From positions 1 to 49,434 of the IMG/VR virus record IMGVR_UViG_3300031673_000083: a stretch of 49,434 bases of DNA; one strand, 5' to 3'. This DNA is from a virus. The position numbers were made by a program, and so were the translations under genes. Below are positions 7,819 through 15,904 of this stretch, piece by piece. The notes under the pieces were generated by a model that was not told where the DNA came from, did not search any database, and saw nothing but the letters and a program-made list of their open reading frames with translations. Within the stretch, counting starts at the first letter, position 1. Every line of letters starts with the position of its first letter.

Positions 7819-8367
7819 TTAAGTTGTTGGATGTACTAAACCCAATCTTTCGGCATCATCGAGAGTATAAATTTGAATACTATCAAATCTACCACCCCAC
7901 ATTGGGTTATTATTATATAAATTACCATCACCTTTGGTTTGTAGAAAATCAATACTATTCCTATATCTTTTATTCTTGGTATCATGAACTATCCACCACC
8001 CATTAATTGTTTGGTATGGACTTGCTATCCAAATAGTATCACCATATTCAATTTTGCCTTTATATAAAACAGACGTGCTGTCATTCAATAATCTCATACG
8101 GTATTCACAATCCAGCATTTCCTGACTAATGGCAACCCATCTGTGCTCACTGGCTTTATATGGGTTAATTCTTGACCCGTCACCAGTAATAGTTGGTGTT
8201 GCATCACACTGCCTTGCCTCTGCGTGATAAATCGTACCCCATATATTGTCATATAATGGTCTGATTTTAGGTGCAGTAAGAATAAATTCGTTACGAGTAC
8301 CCATGCTTGTTAGAAACACGAATACCGTAACAAATATTGCGAATTTATATATAAAATTTCTTTTCAT
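7819..8367 (-). CDS. Secreted 3D-domain (double-psi barrel) protein
   Basis: A signal peptide or N-terminal anchor (residues 1-22) is followed by the pattern of the 3D/MltA-C domain: the WGTIYHAEARQC strand, RWVAISQEML, the YGDTIWI strand, and the Asp-containing VHDTKNKRYRNSIDFL end, which corresponds to the DxG...IDi signature. Such domains occur in lytic transglycosylases and cell-wall-binding proteins, so a role at peptidoglycan is likely. It is the first gene of the leftward operon from the promoter at 8387-8416. Confidence 0.75.
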   Translation of the reverse strand: MKRNFIYKFAIFVTVFVFLTSMGTRNEFILTAPKIRPLYDNIWGTIYHAEARQCDATPTITGDGSRINPYKASEHRWVAISQEMLDCEYRMRLLNDSTSVLYKGKIEYGDTIWIASPYQTINGWWIVHDTKNKRYRNSIDFLQTKGDGNLYNNNPMWGGRFDSIQIYTLDDAERLGLVHPTT

Positions 8368-8386
8368 TTCGTTTTTTTATTTTGCA

Positions 8387-8416
8387 ATTATACGAATAAT
8401 TTTCTGATTTGTTACA
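8387..8416 (-). promoter_or_regulatory. Phage-type promoter TGTAACA-N13-TTCGTATAAT
   Basis: Minus-strand TGTAACA (8416-8410), 13 nt, TTCGTATAAT (8396-8387), 19 nt before the 3D-domain gene. It forms the leftward half of the divergent control region at 8368-8480. Confidence 0.85.
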
Positions 8417-8446
8417 ATCCTGACCAAAAAAATAAATACTATTGTA

Positions 8447-8476
8447 TTGTAATATTGAAAATTTTAATTAAATTTG
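8447..8476 (+). promoter_or_regulatory. Bacteroidota-type promoter (TTG-N19-TAAATTTG)
   Basis: TTG (8447-8449), 19 nt, TAAATTTG (8469-8476), the host consensus. The expected start of transcription falls at the ATG of the next gene (8481), implying a leaderless message or use of the in-frame ATG at 8511. Confidence 0.6.
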
Positions 8477-8480
8477 CGTT

Positions 8481-9245
8481 ATGGAAAAAAATGTAATTGA
8501 CGGAGCAGCGATGCTTTATTATAAAGAAAATGTTGAAGGTGAACCACTTGACCAAGACACACCTTTTGAATGTTTTCGTGCTGGTGCACAATTTGTAATT
8601 AATGCACAAAAAAAGCGGAATAATTGTAACATTCCCAACGAAAGTTCGTATAATGATAAAAAAAGAACTATGAATATCTATAAAAAAATTACCGAGAACG
8701 TGGAAAAAATCAATAAAGTTACGGGATTCTACGTTACCGCCCCGGGTGACCCCAGCGTTGGTATCAACCCAGCTACATGGGAAATAAAAAATGACTTTTA
8801 TTTCGATACCCCTGAAGAACTTGAAGAATTTAAAAAGGAATTGAAAGGTACTTTCGAATGGTATTGTGGTGAAGTTGTTGGTGTTGTCACTTTCGAAGAA
8901 CACCAAGTACAACTTGATGCCGATGAAAAAATGTTTTATGAGGAATTTCCTGTAAGATATCTTATTAGGGATGACGAAGGAAGTGATATGTTTATGCGTC
9001 CCGCTCCTCTTACTGGAATGTATAGTAGTGATGTTGCAGAATGCATCCATTTCAAATTGGAAGATTGGATTAAAAACAGTCACAGAGAGGAACACATAAT
9101 TCCTTCAACAAGTGACGAATATTGGGAAATTATCAAGAAAGCACTGGCAGATAAACAACGCAGTGCTGATGTAAATGGTCAGCATTATCACAGTGCCAGA
9201 CACAGTATTAGGAATCTTCTCAGGGAATTAAATTATGGAAAATAA
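8481..9245 (+). CDS. Hypothetical protein, 254 aa
   Basis: First rightward gene after the divergent region. It is unrecognised. A short N-terminal part (MLYYKENVEGE...) is linked through a Lys/Asn-rich stretch (45-70) to an acidic region rich in Glu and Phe, ending in a basic His-containing helix. Residue 11 is an alternative Met if the host-type promoter just upstream is used. The end overlaps the HAD gene by 11 nt. A long open frame on the opposite strand here is a codon-bias shadow. Confidence 0.75.
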   Translation: MEKNVIDGAAMLYYKENVEGEPLDQDTPFECFRAGAQFVINAQKKRNNCNIPNESSYNDKKRTMNIYKKITENVEKINKVTGFYVTAPGDPSVGINPATWEIKNDFYFDTPEELEEFKKELKGTFEWYCGEVVGVVTFEEHQVQLDADEKMFYEEFPVRYLIRDDEGSDMFMRPAPLTGMYSSDVAECIHFKLEDWIKNSHREEHIIPSTSDEYWEIIKKALADKQRSADVNGQHYHSARHSIRNLLRELNYGK

Positions 9246-9840
9246 ATTCAATTTTCGAATATATAACCCACCACGGAATATCATTTTTCTTGACATTGAT
9301 GGTGTTCTCAACTGTCAAATTTTTTATGAAGAACATTTCAAGCATATCCAACGTTATGATAACATACCATTATATAAGGTAATAAAGAAACACCTGCGAA
9401 AAATCGTTAAGAAAAAAGAGATTAGTCGGCTTGATTACTATAAATCACAAATGGACGATAAACGAATAAATTGGTTGAATAGTTTGTGTGAGGAAACAAA
9501 TAGTGCTGTTGTACTTAGCGCAAGTATGCGTGGTGGTAAATCGGTACAAGACCTTCAGAAAATCTTCAACTATTGTGGTGCTACCTTTACAATTATCAGT
9601 AAAACTGGTCACAGTGAAGACCGTATCAGGGGTGTTGAAATACTTAATTGGCTTAAAGATAATTGCATGCAATGGTTTGGTATTAATTATTATGATTTTC
9701 ATCGCTACGCAATTATTGATGATGACAGCGACATGTTGCTCTGGCAACAACACAATTTTTTTCAAACCGATAATTACAGTGGGTTAACACCCAACACATG
9801 TTATAAAATAAAAAGATTTTTTACACACGAAACATTTTAG
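9235..9840 (+). CDS. HAD-superfamily phosphatase-like protein, 201 aa
   Basis: Shares the plan of the leftward HAD protein at 4494-4988: nucleophile motif FLDIDGVLN (17-25 or so), motif II LSASMRGGKSVQDL, and motif IV YAIIDDDSDM near the C-terminus. An inserted basic helix (KHLRKIVKKKEISR) after motif I could contact nucleic acid. Both proteins resemble HAD domains of RNA-repair assemblies. It may act as the 3'-phosphatase partner of the stand-alone kinase at 30084-30470; this pairing is inference. Confidence 0.8.
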   Translation: MENKFNFRIYNPPRNIIFLDIDGVLNCQIFYEEHFKHIQRYDNIPLYKVIKKHLRKIVKKKEISRLDYYKSQMDDKRINWLNSLCEETNSAVVLSASMRGGKSVQDLQKIFNYCGATFTIISKTGHSEDRIRGVEILNWLKDNCMQWFGINYYDFHRYAIIDDDSDMLLWQQHNFFQTDNYSGLTPNTCYKIKRFFTHETF

Positions 9841-9842
9841 AA

Positions 9843-10004
9843 ATGGCAGATAAATTACCAAAAGAAACTATCATCCTTTGTCCAAGTTGTGGGGAGTTGA
9901 GTTACTGGAATAGTTATTTTCAAAAATATATGTGTAGGAATGATGAATGTAAAGCATCAACCACACTTGAAGAATACGAACTTTGGTTAGAATATAACAA
10001 ATAA
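9843..10004 (+). CDS. Small zinc-ribbon protein, 53 aa
   Basis: Frame MADKLPKETI with two Cys pairs, CPSC and CRNDEC, spaced as a zinc ribbon. It begins 2 nt after the HAD gene and ends 6 nt before the J-domain gene, so it belongs to the same operon. Probably a nucleic-acid-binding or protein-docking ribbon; no more can be said. Confidence 0.75.
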   Translation: MADKLPKETIILCPSCGELSYWNSYFQKYMCRNDECKASTTLEEYELWLEYNK

Positions 10005-10010
10005 ACCGAT

Positions 10011-10895
10011 ATGACAGACATCGAAGTAATTGAGAAGGTACTTAAATCAAACAAACCACAAGACCTATTTAGTGGGGATTGGAAATCCACATATAAATCA
10101 TATAGTAGGCTTATTCATCCCGACATGTGTGGTCAACCCAATGCAAGCAATGCAATGGCGAAAATGAATTATTATAAAGACGTTTTGGAAAACGGTGTGC
10201 AATACCGAGACGAAACTGGTGACTTCAAAGTCTTCGAAAAGAAAATCGTGTATCAAATTACCAATGATAATCGCAAATTGATTCAGAAATCTGTCAAGAA
10301 CTACAAAATATTGAAGTCAAAGTCTGACAAAGCGTCAGTTGGTTTCCACAGGTATCTACCAGAGAGTATGATACTGGAAACCGACAGTCTTACCATTAAT
10401 TTAAAAGACCGTGGCATTCCACTTACTGGACAGAAATTACCCCAAATTCATGTTAACTGGCTCTTTAGTAGGATGTTCGAAATTATATTATGGTTTAGGA
10501 ACATTGGGTACTCTCACATGGGTATGAACCCCACAACGGTCTTCGTAGTGCCTGAAACTCACGGCATTATACTGACTTCGTTCTACCATATGAACCCTTT
10601 GGATAAGAAAGCTGAAACCATTAGTGCAAGGTATAAAATGTGGTATCCCACCACGTTATTTATGAAAAAGATTGCTACTCAGGATATTGATTTAGAACTC
10701 TGTAAGAAAATTGCACTATATTTGTTAGGAGATAAGAGTGCAGCAGGTACTAAACTCAAGCGAGATGCTGACGTGCATCAAGAGATATTGACATTCCTTC
10801 TGACCAAACACCAATGCGAGGTTGAAGATTATGCTCAATACAGAGAATTGCTTGCAAAAAACTTTGAAAAGAAATTTTATCCATTGGATTTGTAA
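10011..10895 (+). CDS. J-domain fused to a degenerate protein-kinase-like domain
   Basis: Residues 1-60 look like a J-domain, with the diagnostic HPD tripeptide at 36-38 (RLIHPDMCG) and the helix I-IV pattern. The remainder resembles a protein kinase fold: YSHMGMNPTTVFV (about 167-179) lines up with the catalytic-loop pattern HxDxxPxNxxV, and the following ILTSFYHM with the DFG region, but the catalytic Asp and DFG Asp are missing. It is therefore likely a pseudokinase linked to Hsp70/DnaK recruitment. The N-lobe is poorly conserved. The domain reading is by pattern, not by search. Confidence 0.6.
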   Translation: MTDIEVIEKVLKSNKPQDLFSGDWKSTYKSYSRLIHPDMCGQPNASNAMAKMNYYKDVLENGVQYRDETGDFKVFEKKIVYQITNDNRKLIQKSVKNYKILKSKSDKASVGFHRYLPESMILETDSLTINLKDRGIPLTGQKLPQIHVNWLFSRMFEIILWFRNIGYSHMGMNPTTVFVVPETHGIILTSFYHMNPLDKKAETISARYKMWYPTTLFMKKIATQDIDLELCKKIALYLLGDKSAAGTKLKRDADVHQEILTFLLTKHQCEVEDYAQYRELLAKNFEKKFYPLDL

Positions 10896-10906
10896 CATTT
10901 TAAATT

Positions 10907-11242
10907 ATGATAAAACCCGACAGAGTATTATGTAAACGTTCACTCATAATTGGTGAACCCTTTTATTGGGATGAAAGTTTGTTTCCACCAGTTAAGGTAG
11001 AACGTGATAATAGAATGTTGGTGGCTGGTGATTGGTATGATGTGGTTTATAATGAACACGACAACGAAGACACATTTACCATAATTGATAATCAAGGCAA
11101 CCCTCATTTGCATTACATGTATGGTGAAGAAAATGATAACAACTATAATTTACCAAGAACATATGCTAAATGGTTTTATACACCTAATGAATTGGAGAAG
11201 AGGAAATTAAGAAAAAAGAGTGAAATTATTGTAACATATTAA
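10907..11242 (+). CDS. Hypothetical protein, 111 aa
   Basis: Unrecognised small soluble protein with a beta-rich central part (GEPFYWDESLFPPV, GDWYDVVYNEHDN) and a basic tail. Its last codons overlap the next phage-type promoter (11230-11259). It closes the operon that starts at 8481. Confidence 0.75.
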   Translation: MIKPDRVLCKRSLIIGEPFYWDESLFPPVKVERDNRMLVAGDWYDVVYNEHDNEDTFTIIDNQGNPHLHYMYGEENDNNYNLPRTYAKWFYTPNELEKRKLRKKSEIIVTY

Positions 11243-11261
11243 AAAGTTTTTCGTATATTTG
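11230..11261 (+). promoter_or_regulatory. Phage-type promoter overlapping a host-type -7 box
   Basis: TGTAACA (11230-11236), 13 nt, TTCGTATATT (11250-11259). The second block also forms TATATTTG (11254-11261), a host -7 element with TTG at 11229-11231, 22 nt away. The site may serve two polymerase forms. It drives the acidic protein and the vWA gene. Confidence 0.7.
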
Positions 11262-11312
11262 TACTCTGAAACGTTTTATATAAATAATTATTAATAATTA
11301 AAATTTGAAATT

Positions 11313-11474
11313 ATGGGAATTAACAAAGAAAACCCCGCTTCTTTTGAAGAGATGGCAAAAGAGATGGATGCAGCACCAGAAACTGTTGCTGAAACCACCG
11401 AAGAAGTAACTGAGGAAGTAGCTGAAACTACTGAAGAAGTTACCGATAACACTGAAACCGAAACACCTGCTTAA
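11313..11474 (+). CDS. Small acidic Thr/Glu-repeat protein, 53 aa
   Basis: Starts MGINKENPAS. The second half is built of tandem (E)TTEEV/TEEVAE units, giving a very acidic, probably disordered chain. It is followed 2 nt later by the vWA gene and shares its promoter, so the pair may act together, for example as a charged partner of the vWA MIDAS protein. It has a 50-nt A/T-rich leader. Confidence 0.75.
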   Translation: MGINKENPASFEEMAKEMDAAPETVAETTEEVTEEVAETTEEVTDNTETETPA

Positions 11475-11476
11475 TC

Positions 11477-12397
11477 ATGGGATATAGCAATTGGTCAAGT
11501 GATGCATACACTAACCTTACTTCGAGTAAGGGTTATGCAAGTAAAAGTGCTGACGATATCTTCTCAAGAAGTATGAGCAGCGACATGACTCCCGTTAACC
11601 TTGGAATTAGAGAAGCACGTGACAGTGATGCTCACCCCACATCATTAGCTGTAATGGTATGGCTTGATGTTACAGGTAGTATGGGTAGAATTCCCCACGC
11701 AATTGCACAGGAGAAACTCGGTGCATTAATGAACACCATTATTGACAATGGTGTTGAACATCCTCAAATCCTTTTTGGTGCAATCGGTGACCATCACAGC
11801 GATAGGTCTCCACTTCAATTAGGTCAATTCGAAGCAGGTACAGAAGAACTCGACAAATGGCTTACCAGTGTCTTCATTGAAGGTAATGGTGGTGGTCAGA
11901 ACCGTGAGAGTTATTTACTTTCTTGGCTTGTTGCTGGTCGTCACACCAGTATTGATTGTTTTGAGAAACGTAATGAAAAAGGTTTCCTTTTCACAATCGG
12001 TGATGAAAAGAGTTGGGATAAACTCGATGTCGATGTTTTGAAAGAACTTCTTGGTTACACACAGGCAGAGGAACTCAACGACAAGCAACTTCTCGAAGAA
12101 GCGCAGAGACTGTATAACGTGTACCACATCCACATCAACGAAGCCAGTTACAGGGATGACCCAGATGTTTTGGGTTATTGGAGAGAGATGCTTGGTGAAA
12201 GACTCATTGTTCTCGATGACTACAATGCGGTTTGCGAAACAATTGCAACTCTGATTGCTGTTCAACACGGTGTCGATATCGCTGACGTTACCAGTAAATT
12301 CGATGCTAAGACTGCTGGACTCGTTACCACGGCTTTGGCAACAGTTGTTCAGGGTTCGATTGTATCGACAAGTGATGACGGTGTAATTAAATTATAA
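11477..12397 (+). CDS. von Willebrand factor A (vWA) domain protein, 306 aa
   Basis: The MIDAS motif is DVTGSMG (64-70) in VMVWLDVTGSMGR, followed by a Thr/Asp-containing strand and LFTIGDEKSWD, as expected of a metal-ion-dependent adhesion site that binds a partner. There is no signal peptide or TM segment, so it should be cytoplasmic. The C-terminal 50 residues form an Ala-rich helix. Similar solo vWA proteins occur in large phages with unknown partners. A strong terminator follows. Confidence 0.8.
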   Translation: MGYSNWSSDAYTNLTSSKGYASKSADDIFSRSMSSDMTPVNLGIREARDSDAHPTSLAVMVWLDVTGSMGRIPHAIAQEKLGALMNTIIDNGVEHPQILFGAIGDHHSDRSPLQLGQFEAGTEELDKWLTSVFIEGNGGGQNRESYLLSWLVAGRHTSIDCFEKRNEKGFLFTIGDEKSWDKLDVDVLKELLGYTQAEELNDKQLLEEAQRLYNVYHIHINEASYRDDPDVLGYWREMLGERLIVLDDYNAVCETIATLIAVQHGVDIADVTSKFDAKTAGLVTTALATVVQGSIVSTSDDGVIKL

Positions 12398-12415
12398 CAG
12401 GGACATAATTGAGAC

Positions 12416-12450
12416 AAAAGGGACATGTGTAAAAAATATGTCCCTTTTTT
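12416..12450 (+). terminator. Strong intrinsic terminator
   Basis: AAAAGGGACAT (12416-12426) pairs with ATGTCCCTTTT (12438-12448) around an 11-nt A-rich loop, followed by further T. A partial upstream copy of AGGGACAT is present near 12400. It ends the vWA operon directly before the next promoter and could work in both directions. Confidence 0.9.
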
Positions 12451-12451
12451 T

Positions 12452-12481
12452 TGTAACAAATCCAATTTCTTTTCGTATAAT
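12452..12481 (+). promoter_or_regulatory. Phage-type promoter TGTAACA-N13-TTCGTATAAT
   Basis: TGTAACA (12452-12458), 13 nt, TTCGTATAAT (12472-12481). The next ATG is only 5 nt downstream, so the transcript should be leaderless. Confidence 0.88.
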
Positions 12482-12486
12482 TGCGT

Positions 12487-12645
12487 ATGAGAAAAATCAA
12501 TAAAGCATACGTTTTCGCAATTCTGGTCATAATTGCAATTGTCTTGAACATGATTTTTAAACGTGAAGGTGATATACTTCTTATAATTGCAGGACTTGGG
12601 TTCTTCAATGTAATATATATTCTGGATAAAATTTATAGAAAATAA
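12487..12645 (+). CDS. Small membrane protein, 52 aa
   Basis: Frame MRKINKAYVF with two hydrophobic helices (about 8-22 and 30-46) joined by the polar turn FKREGD: a hairpin topology with basic ends. It lies between a phage-type promoter and the PurA-like gene, which starts 1 nt after its stop. The start codon lies 6 nt from the -10 block, implying leaderless translation. Confidence 0.75.
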   Translation: MRKINKAYVFAILVIIAIVLNMIFKREGDILLIIAGLGFFNVIYILDKIYRK

Positions 12646-12646
12646 T

Positions 12647-13777
12647 ATGAGGATATTAATTGTATTGGGTTTAGGTTTTGGTGACGAGGGTAAAGGTGCT
12701 TTCGTTAATTATCTGTGTTCACAAGAAAAAAATCCAATGGTAGTAAGATTTAACGGTGGTCACCAAGTCGGGCACACCGTTGTTATTGGTAATAAACGTC
12801 ACGTGTTTTCGAATTTCGGTTCAGGTACGCTTCGAGACGTACCGACATTCTGGTCTAAATTCTGCACAGTAAGTCCAACGGGTGTTCTGAAAGAAGGAAC
12901 TGTTTTGCGTGAAATGGGACTCAATCCCGTGGTGTATTATGATTCTAATTCAATGGTGACCACCCCTTTCGACATATTACAAAATCATAAAAACGAGAAT
13001 GAAAACAATCACGGCAGTGTTGGTGTGGGATTTGGTCAAACAATCCAAAGGAATGAAGACAAGTATCACCTGTACATGCGTGACTTACTGTATCCCGAAA
13101 TTCGTGACCAGAAACTCAAAAATATCATTGACAAGTATTACGGGTTGAATTTCGACCCAACCAAACCACATCAGAACACAACAACAAGAAAAATTTATAT
13201 AGATTTTCTTGTCGCTTGTGATGATTTAGTTACACGATATAGAATCCGTGATGGACTCAAGGGACTGCATGACCATAATTTTATTTTCGAAGGTGGTCAG
13301 GGAATCATGCTTGACATGGACTACGGTTTCTACCCCAATGTGACCAGAAGTAACTGTACGGCAAAGAATGCCTTGGAACTTATAAAAGAAATTGATTTCA
13401 GAGCCAATATCAGAACCTATTACGTGACCAGAGCATATCAATGTCGTCATGGAAATGGTCACATGACCAACACGGAACTCGATACCTCATATATTATTGA
13501 TAATCCCAATGAAACCAATATTCAGGGATTTCAAGGCGAATTCAGAAAATCTGTACTGGACTTGGATATGGTGAAATACGCTGTTGAATGTGACAGGTAT
13601 GAAAACCCTAATACAAGACGAGATATAGTAGTTACATGTCTTGACCAAGTTCCAGAAGATATTCCAGTCACGATTGGTGGAGATTCAGGAACAGTGAAAT
13701 TCAATGAAATCGGGACATATTGTGGAATCGATTCCAAACACGGTACTTGGTCAGATGAAGGATTTAAAGACGAATAA
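12647..13777 (+). CDS. PurA-like adenylosuccinate synthetase (phage variant), 376 aa
   Basis: The N-terminal GFGDEGKG keeps the catalytic Asp at residue 13, and FNGGHQVGHTV supplies the second active-site region. The IMP-site segment is FEGGQGIMLDMDYG...TRSNCTA. PurA joins Asp to IMP using GTP. It is about 50 residues shorter than bacterial PurA, and the Asp-binding loop TTGRxRR is replaced by QGEFRKS, so the substrate may differ. Phage PurZ enzymes, which make 2-aminoadenine nucleotides, usually lose Asp13; its retention favours PurA or the older PurZ0 type. It is coupled to an ATP-grasp gene. Confidence 0.85.
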   Translation: MRILIVLGLGFGDEGKGAFVNYLCSQEKNPMVVRFNGGHQVGHTVVIGNKRHVFSNFGSGTLRDVPTFWSKFCTVSPTGVLKEGTVLREMGLNPVVYYDSNSMVTTPFDILQNHKNENENNHGSVGVGFGQTIQRNEDKYHLYMRDLLYPEIRDQKLKNIIDKYYGLNFDPTKPHQNTTTRKIYIDFLVACDDLVTRYRIRDGLKGLHDHNFIFEGGQGIMLDMDYGFYPNVTRSNCTAKNALELIKEIDFRANIRTYYVTRAYQCRHGNGHMTNTELDTSYIIDNPNETNIQGFQGEFRKSVLDLDMVKYAVECDRYENPNTRRDIVVTCLDQVPEDIPVTIGGDSGTVKFNEIGTYCGIDSKHGTWSDEGFKDE

Positions 13778-13778
13778 A

Positions 13779-14507
13779 ATGAGATTCTTAATTCAAAAAA
13801 TTAACAGTGAAATCAGGCACGATTTCAGTTTTACATTACTGGAAAGTGCTCGATATCAAAATTGGTTACAGCAGGACAAGAATGCCGTAACAATAAAATA
13901 TGTCAATTGTCTTGCCAATGATAACGTTTGGTTTTTTAAACCATTTCACGAGCATTATGTACCCGTTGGAAGCGTGGAGTTCGTGTTGTCATGGATGAAA
14001 CGTTTCGGTGTAGCAATACCGAAACCTGTTAATGTTCCAGAGGAATTATTTGGTTTCGTTGACCGTGGAATTTTTAACGGTCCTCATTACGATATGGATG
14101 ATATATTGGATGAACGATTCGTTAAATCCAATGACAATATTAAAGGTTTTAAAATGGTTATTGATAATAAATATCCATTACCAGAAGGGAATTATCAGTT
14201 TTCAGAACTAATTGATATTGAAAGTGAATGGCGTTGTTTTGTTTATAAAGGAAAACTTGTTGGATTACAGAACTACAGTGGTGATTTTACCATGTTTCCG
14301 AACCTATCACATATCGAAATGATGATTAAAGATTATAAATTAGCACCAGTTGCATACACATTGGATGTTGGTGTTTTTAATTATTGTGATACTTTCGTTA
14401 TTGAATGTCATGATTTCTTTTCCTGCGGACTCTATGGGTTTGCAGACCACAAAATATATCCGTACATGTTGTACAGATGGTTTCACGAATACTTAAAAAA
14501 AGTGTAA
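13779..14507 (+). CDS. ATP-grasp-like ligase, 242 aa
   Basis: The ATG at 13779, 1 nt after the PurA-like stop, is preferred over an upstream in-frame start inside that gene. The C-terminal half carries ATP-grasp features: ELIDIESEWRCFVYKGKLVG (the conserved E-x-R strand) and VIECHDFFSCGLYGF, with acidic and Asn/His metal-ligand positions. Such enzymes ligate amino acids or amines to carboxylates through acyl-phosphates. Tight coupling to a PurA homologue suggests a shared nucleotide or amino-acid substrate, possibly base modification; this is inference. Confidence 0.65.
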   Translation: MRFLIQKINSEIRHDFSFTLLESARYQNWLQQDKNAVTIKYVNCLANDNVWFFKPFHEHYVPVGSVEFVLSWMKRFGVAIPKPVNVPEELFGFVDRGIFNGPHYDMDDILDERFVKSNDNIKGFKMVIDNKYPLPEGNYQFSELIDIESEWRCFVYKGKLVGLQNYSGDFTMFPNLSHIEMMIKDYKLAPVAYTLDVGVFNYCDTFVIECHDFFSCGLYGFADHKIYPYMLYRWFHEYLKKV

Positions 14508-14532
14508 CAATTAATAATAAAATTCGTATAAG
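14503..14532 (+). promoter_or_regulatory. Phage-type promoter TGTAACA-N13-TTCGTATAAG
   Basis: TGTAACA (14503-14509) overlaps the stop codon of the ATP-grasp gene; 13 nt; TTCGTATAAG (14523-14532). It drives the DNA ligase operon. Confidence 0.82.
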
Positions 14533-14556
14533 AAATTAGAAACAAAAAGAATAATT

Positions 14557-15720
14557 ATGGAAAATAATCACGAAAACCTTCCAAAACTCTATAAAAAAAC
14601 GAGTACTGGTAAGATTCAAGAATGGAAAGTATGGGTTTCAGTAACCCCCTTCTATCCCGAAGTAACGATTGTAAATGAGTATGGTCAGGTTGGTGGTAAG
14701 ATTCAAGAGAGTCGTGAAACAATAACTGAAGGTAAAAACGTTGGTAAAGCCAATGAAACCACCATTCTGGAACAAGCACAGGCACAAGCCAAAGCCAGAT
14801 GGGAGAAACAACTCAAAAAAGGTTATGCTCAAACCATTGAAGATGCAGAGGCTGGTGTAACCGATGATGTTATTGAAGGTGGTGTGTTCCCGATTCTTGC
14901 ACATAAGTTTGCGGAGCAGGGTCACAAAATCAAATACCCTGCACTCGCACAACCGAAGTTGGATGGTCACAGGTGTACAAGTCAATACGGTGATGGTGCA
15001 GTTACCATGTGGAGTAGGACTCGCAAGCCGATTCTAAGTATTCCACATATCGTGGAAGCACTGGAGAATTGTGGTCTTGCTGACCGTTTCGATGGTGAAC
15101 TCTACAACCATGACTACCGCAATAACTTCGAAGACCTAACGTCTTTTATTCGTCAAGAAGAACCTAAAGAGGGTTATGAAGCCGTGCAGTATCACGTATA
15201 TGATTTGGCGTTGCCGAACCTATCGAACTACGACAGATATTTAATTCTGAAAAACATGGCATCGGTGTTTGAGGGCACACCTGTTCATCTTGTAGAAACT
15301 GTTATTGTTAATGACGAAGACGAGTTATACGCATATCTCGATGATTGCCTTGCTCGTGGTTATGAAGGTTGTATGGTAAGGAACTTTGATAGTCCCTACG
15401 AATATAAGCGTTCCTATGGCTTACAAAAACTCAAAAAATTTGATGATGACGAATTCCGTATTGTCGATATTAAAGTTGGTACAAAAGGCAGTATGGCAGG
15501 TAAAGCCGTATTCATCTGTGAAAAATATAGAGACGAACAACCAATCCCTGAAGGCAAGACCTTCGATTGTAAACTCAAAGGTGATATGGGTAAACTTAAA
15601 GAATACGCTGATGAGCCATCACTGGTAATTGGGAAAATCCTCACGGTGAAGTTTCAGGGTTATACCAAGTATGGCATACCCAGATTTCCAGTGGGTGAAC
15701 GTTTCAGAGTTGAACTGTAA
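14557..15720 (+). CDS. ATP-dependent DNA ligase with extra N-terminal domain, 387 aa
   Basis: The nucleotidyltransferase motif I is QPKLDGHR with adenylated Lys134; motif III region FDGELY, motif IV EGCMVR and motif V YGLQKLKKF follow in order, then an OB-fold (DIKVGTKGSM... GERFRVEL). The first 100 residues form an extra domain (KKTSTGKIQEWKVWV... YGQVGGKIQ), a WGR-like pattern seen in some phage ligases that may bind nicked DNA. It seals nicks during replication or repair. It leads an operon from its own phage-type promoter. Confidence 0.92.
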   Translation: MENNHENLPKLYKKTSTGKIQEWKVWVSVTPFYPEVTIVNEYGQVGGKIQESRETITEGKNVGKANETTILEQAQAQAKARWEKQLKKGYAQTIEDAEAGVTDDVIEGGVFPILAHKFAEQGHKIKYPALAQPKLDGHRCTSQYGDGAVTMWSRTRKPILSIPHIVEALENCGLADRFDGELYNHDYRNNFEDLTSFIRQEEPKEGYEAVQYHVYDLALPNLSNYDRYLILKNMASVFEGTPVHLVETVIVNDEDELYAYLDDCLARGYEGCMVRNFDSPYEYKRSYGLQKLKKFDDDEFRIVDIKVGTKGSMAGKAVFICEKYRDEQPIPEGKTFDCKLKGDMGKLKEYADEPSLVIGKILTVKFQGYTKYGIPRFPVGERFRVEL

Positions 15721-15902
15721 TGTGTTATAGTGGTCAATGCATATGGGAGCAAAGTAGTGGGGATTGTGGTTTCCCCACTAACAAGGAAGTCAGGGAGAAA
15801 TACCCACATCCTGTTTGTAGTATTGGTGACGACAATAAAGAAGATTTGATGAAAACACAGGAAGCAATTGTTGATATTCAAAATATGTTAAAATGTATAT
15901 AA
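15720..15902 (+). CDS. Small Cys-containing protein, 60 aa
   Basis: The ATG overlaps the last base of the ligase stop (TAATG). It has four Cys in the first 33 residues and ends QEAIVDIQNMLKCI. A stretch of 26 nt coding EAIVDIQN recurs with one mismatch in the next gene, which suggests local duplication. No family recognised. Confidence 0.7.
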   Translation: MCYSGQCIWEQSSGDCGFPTNKEVREKYPHPVCSIGDDNKEDLMKTQEAIVDIQNMLKCI

Positions 15903-15904
15903 TT

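Noticed and set aside
8439-9095. A 218-codon open frame on the minus strand
   Set aside because: It lies opposite the 8481 gene, is rich in Phe/Ile/Asn as expected for an antisense shadow, has no promoter, and would oppose the local direction of transcription.
12647-13777. A full 2-aminoadenine (Z-genome) pathway
   Set aside because: Asp13 is kept, unlike typical PurZ, and no MazZ or Z-type polymerase is seen. The HD proteins do not by themselves show DatZ identity. Kept only as a hypothesis.
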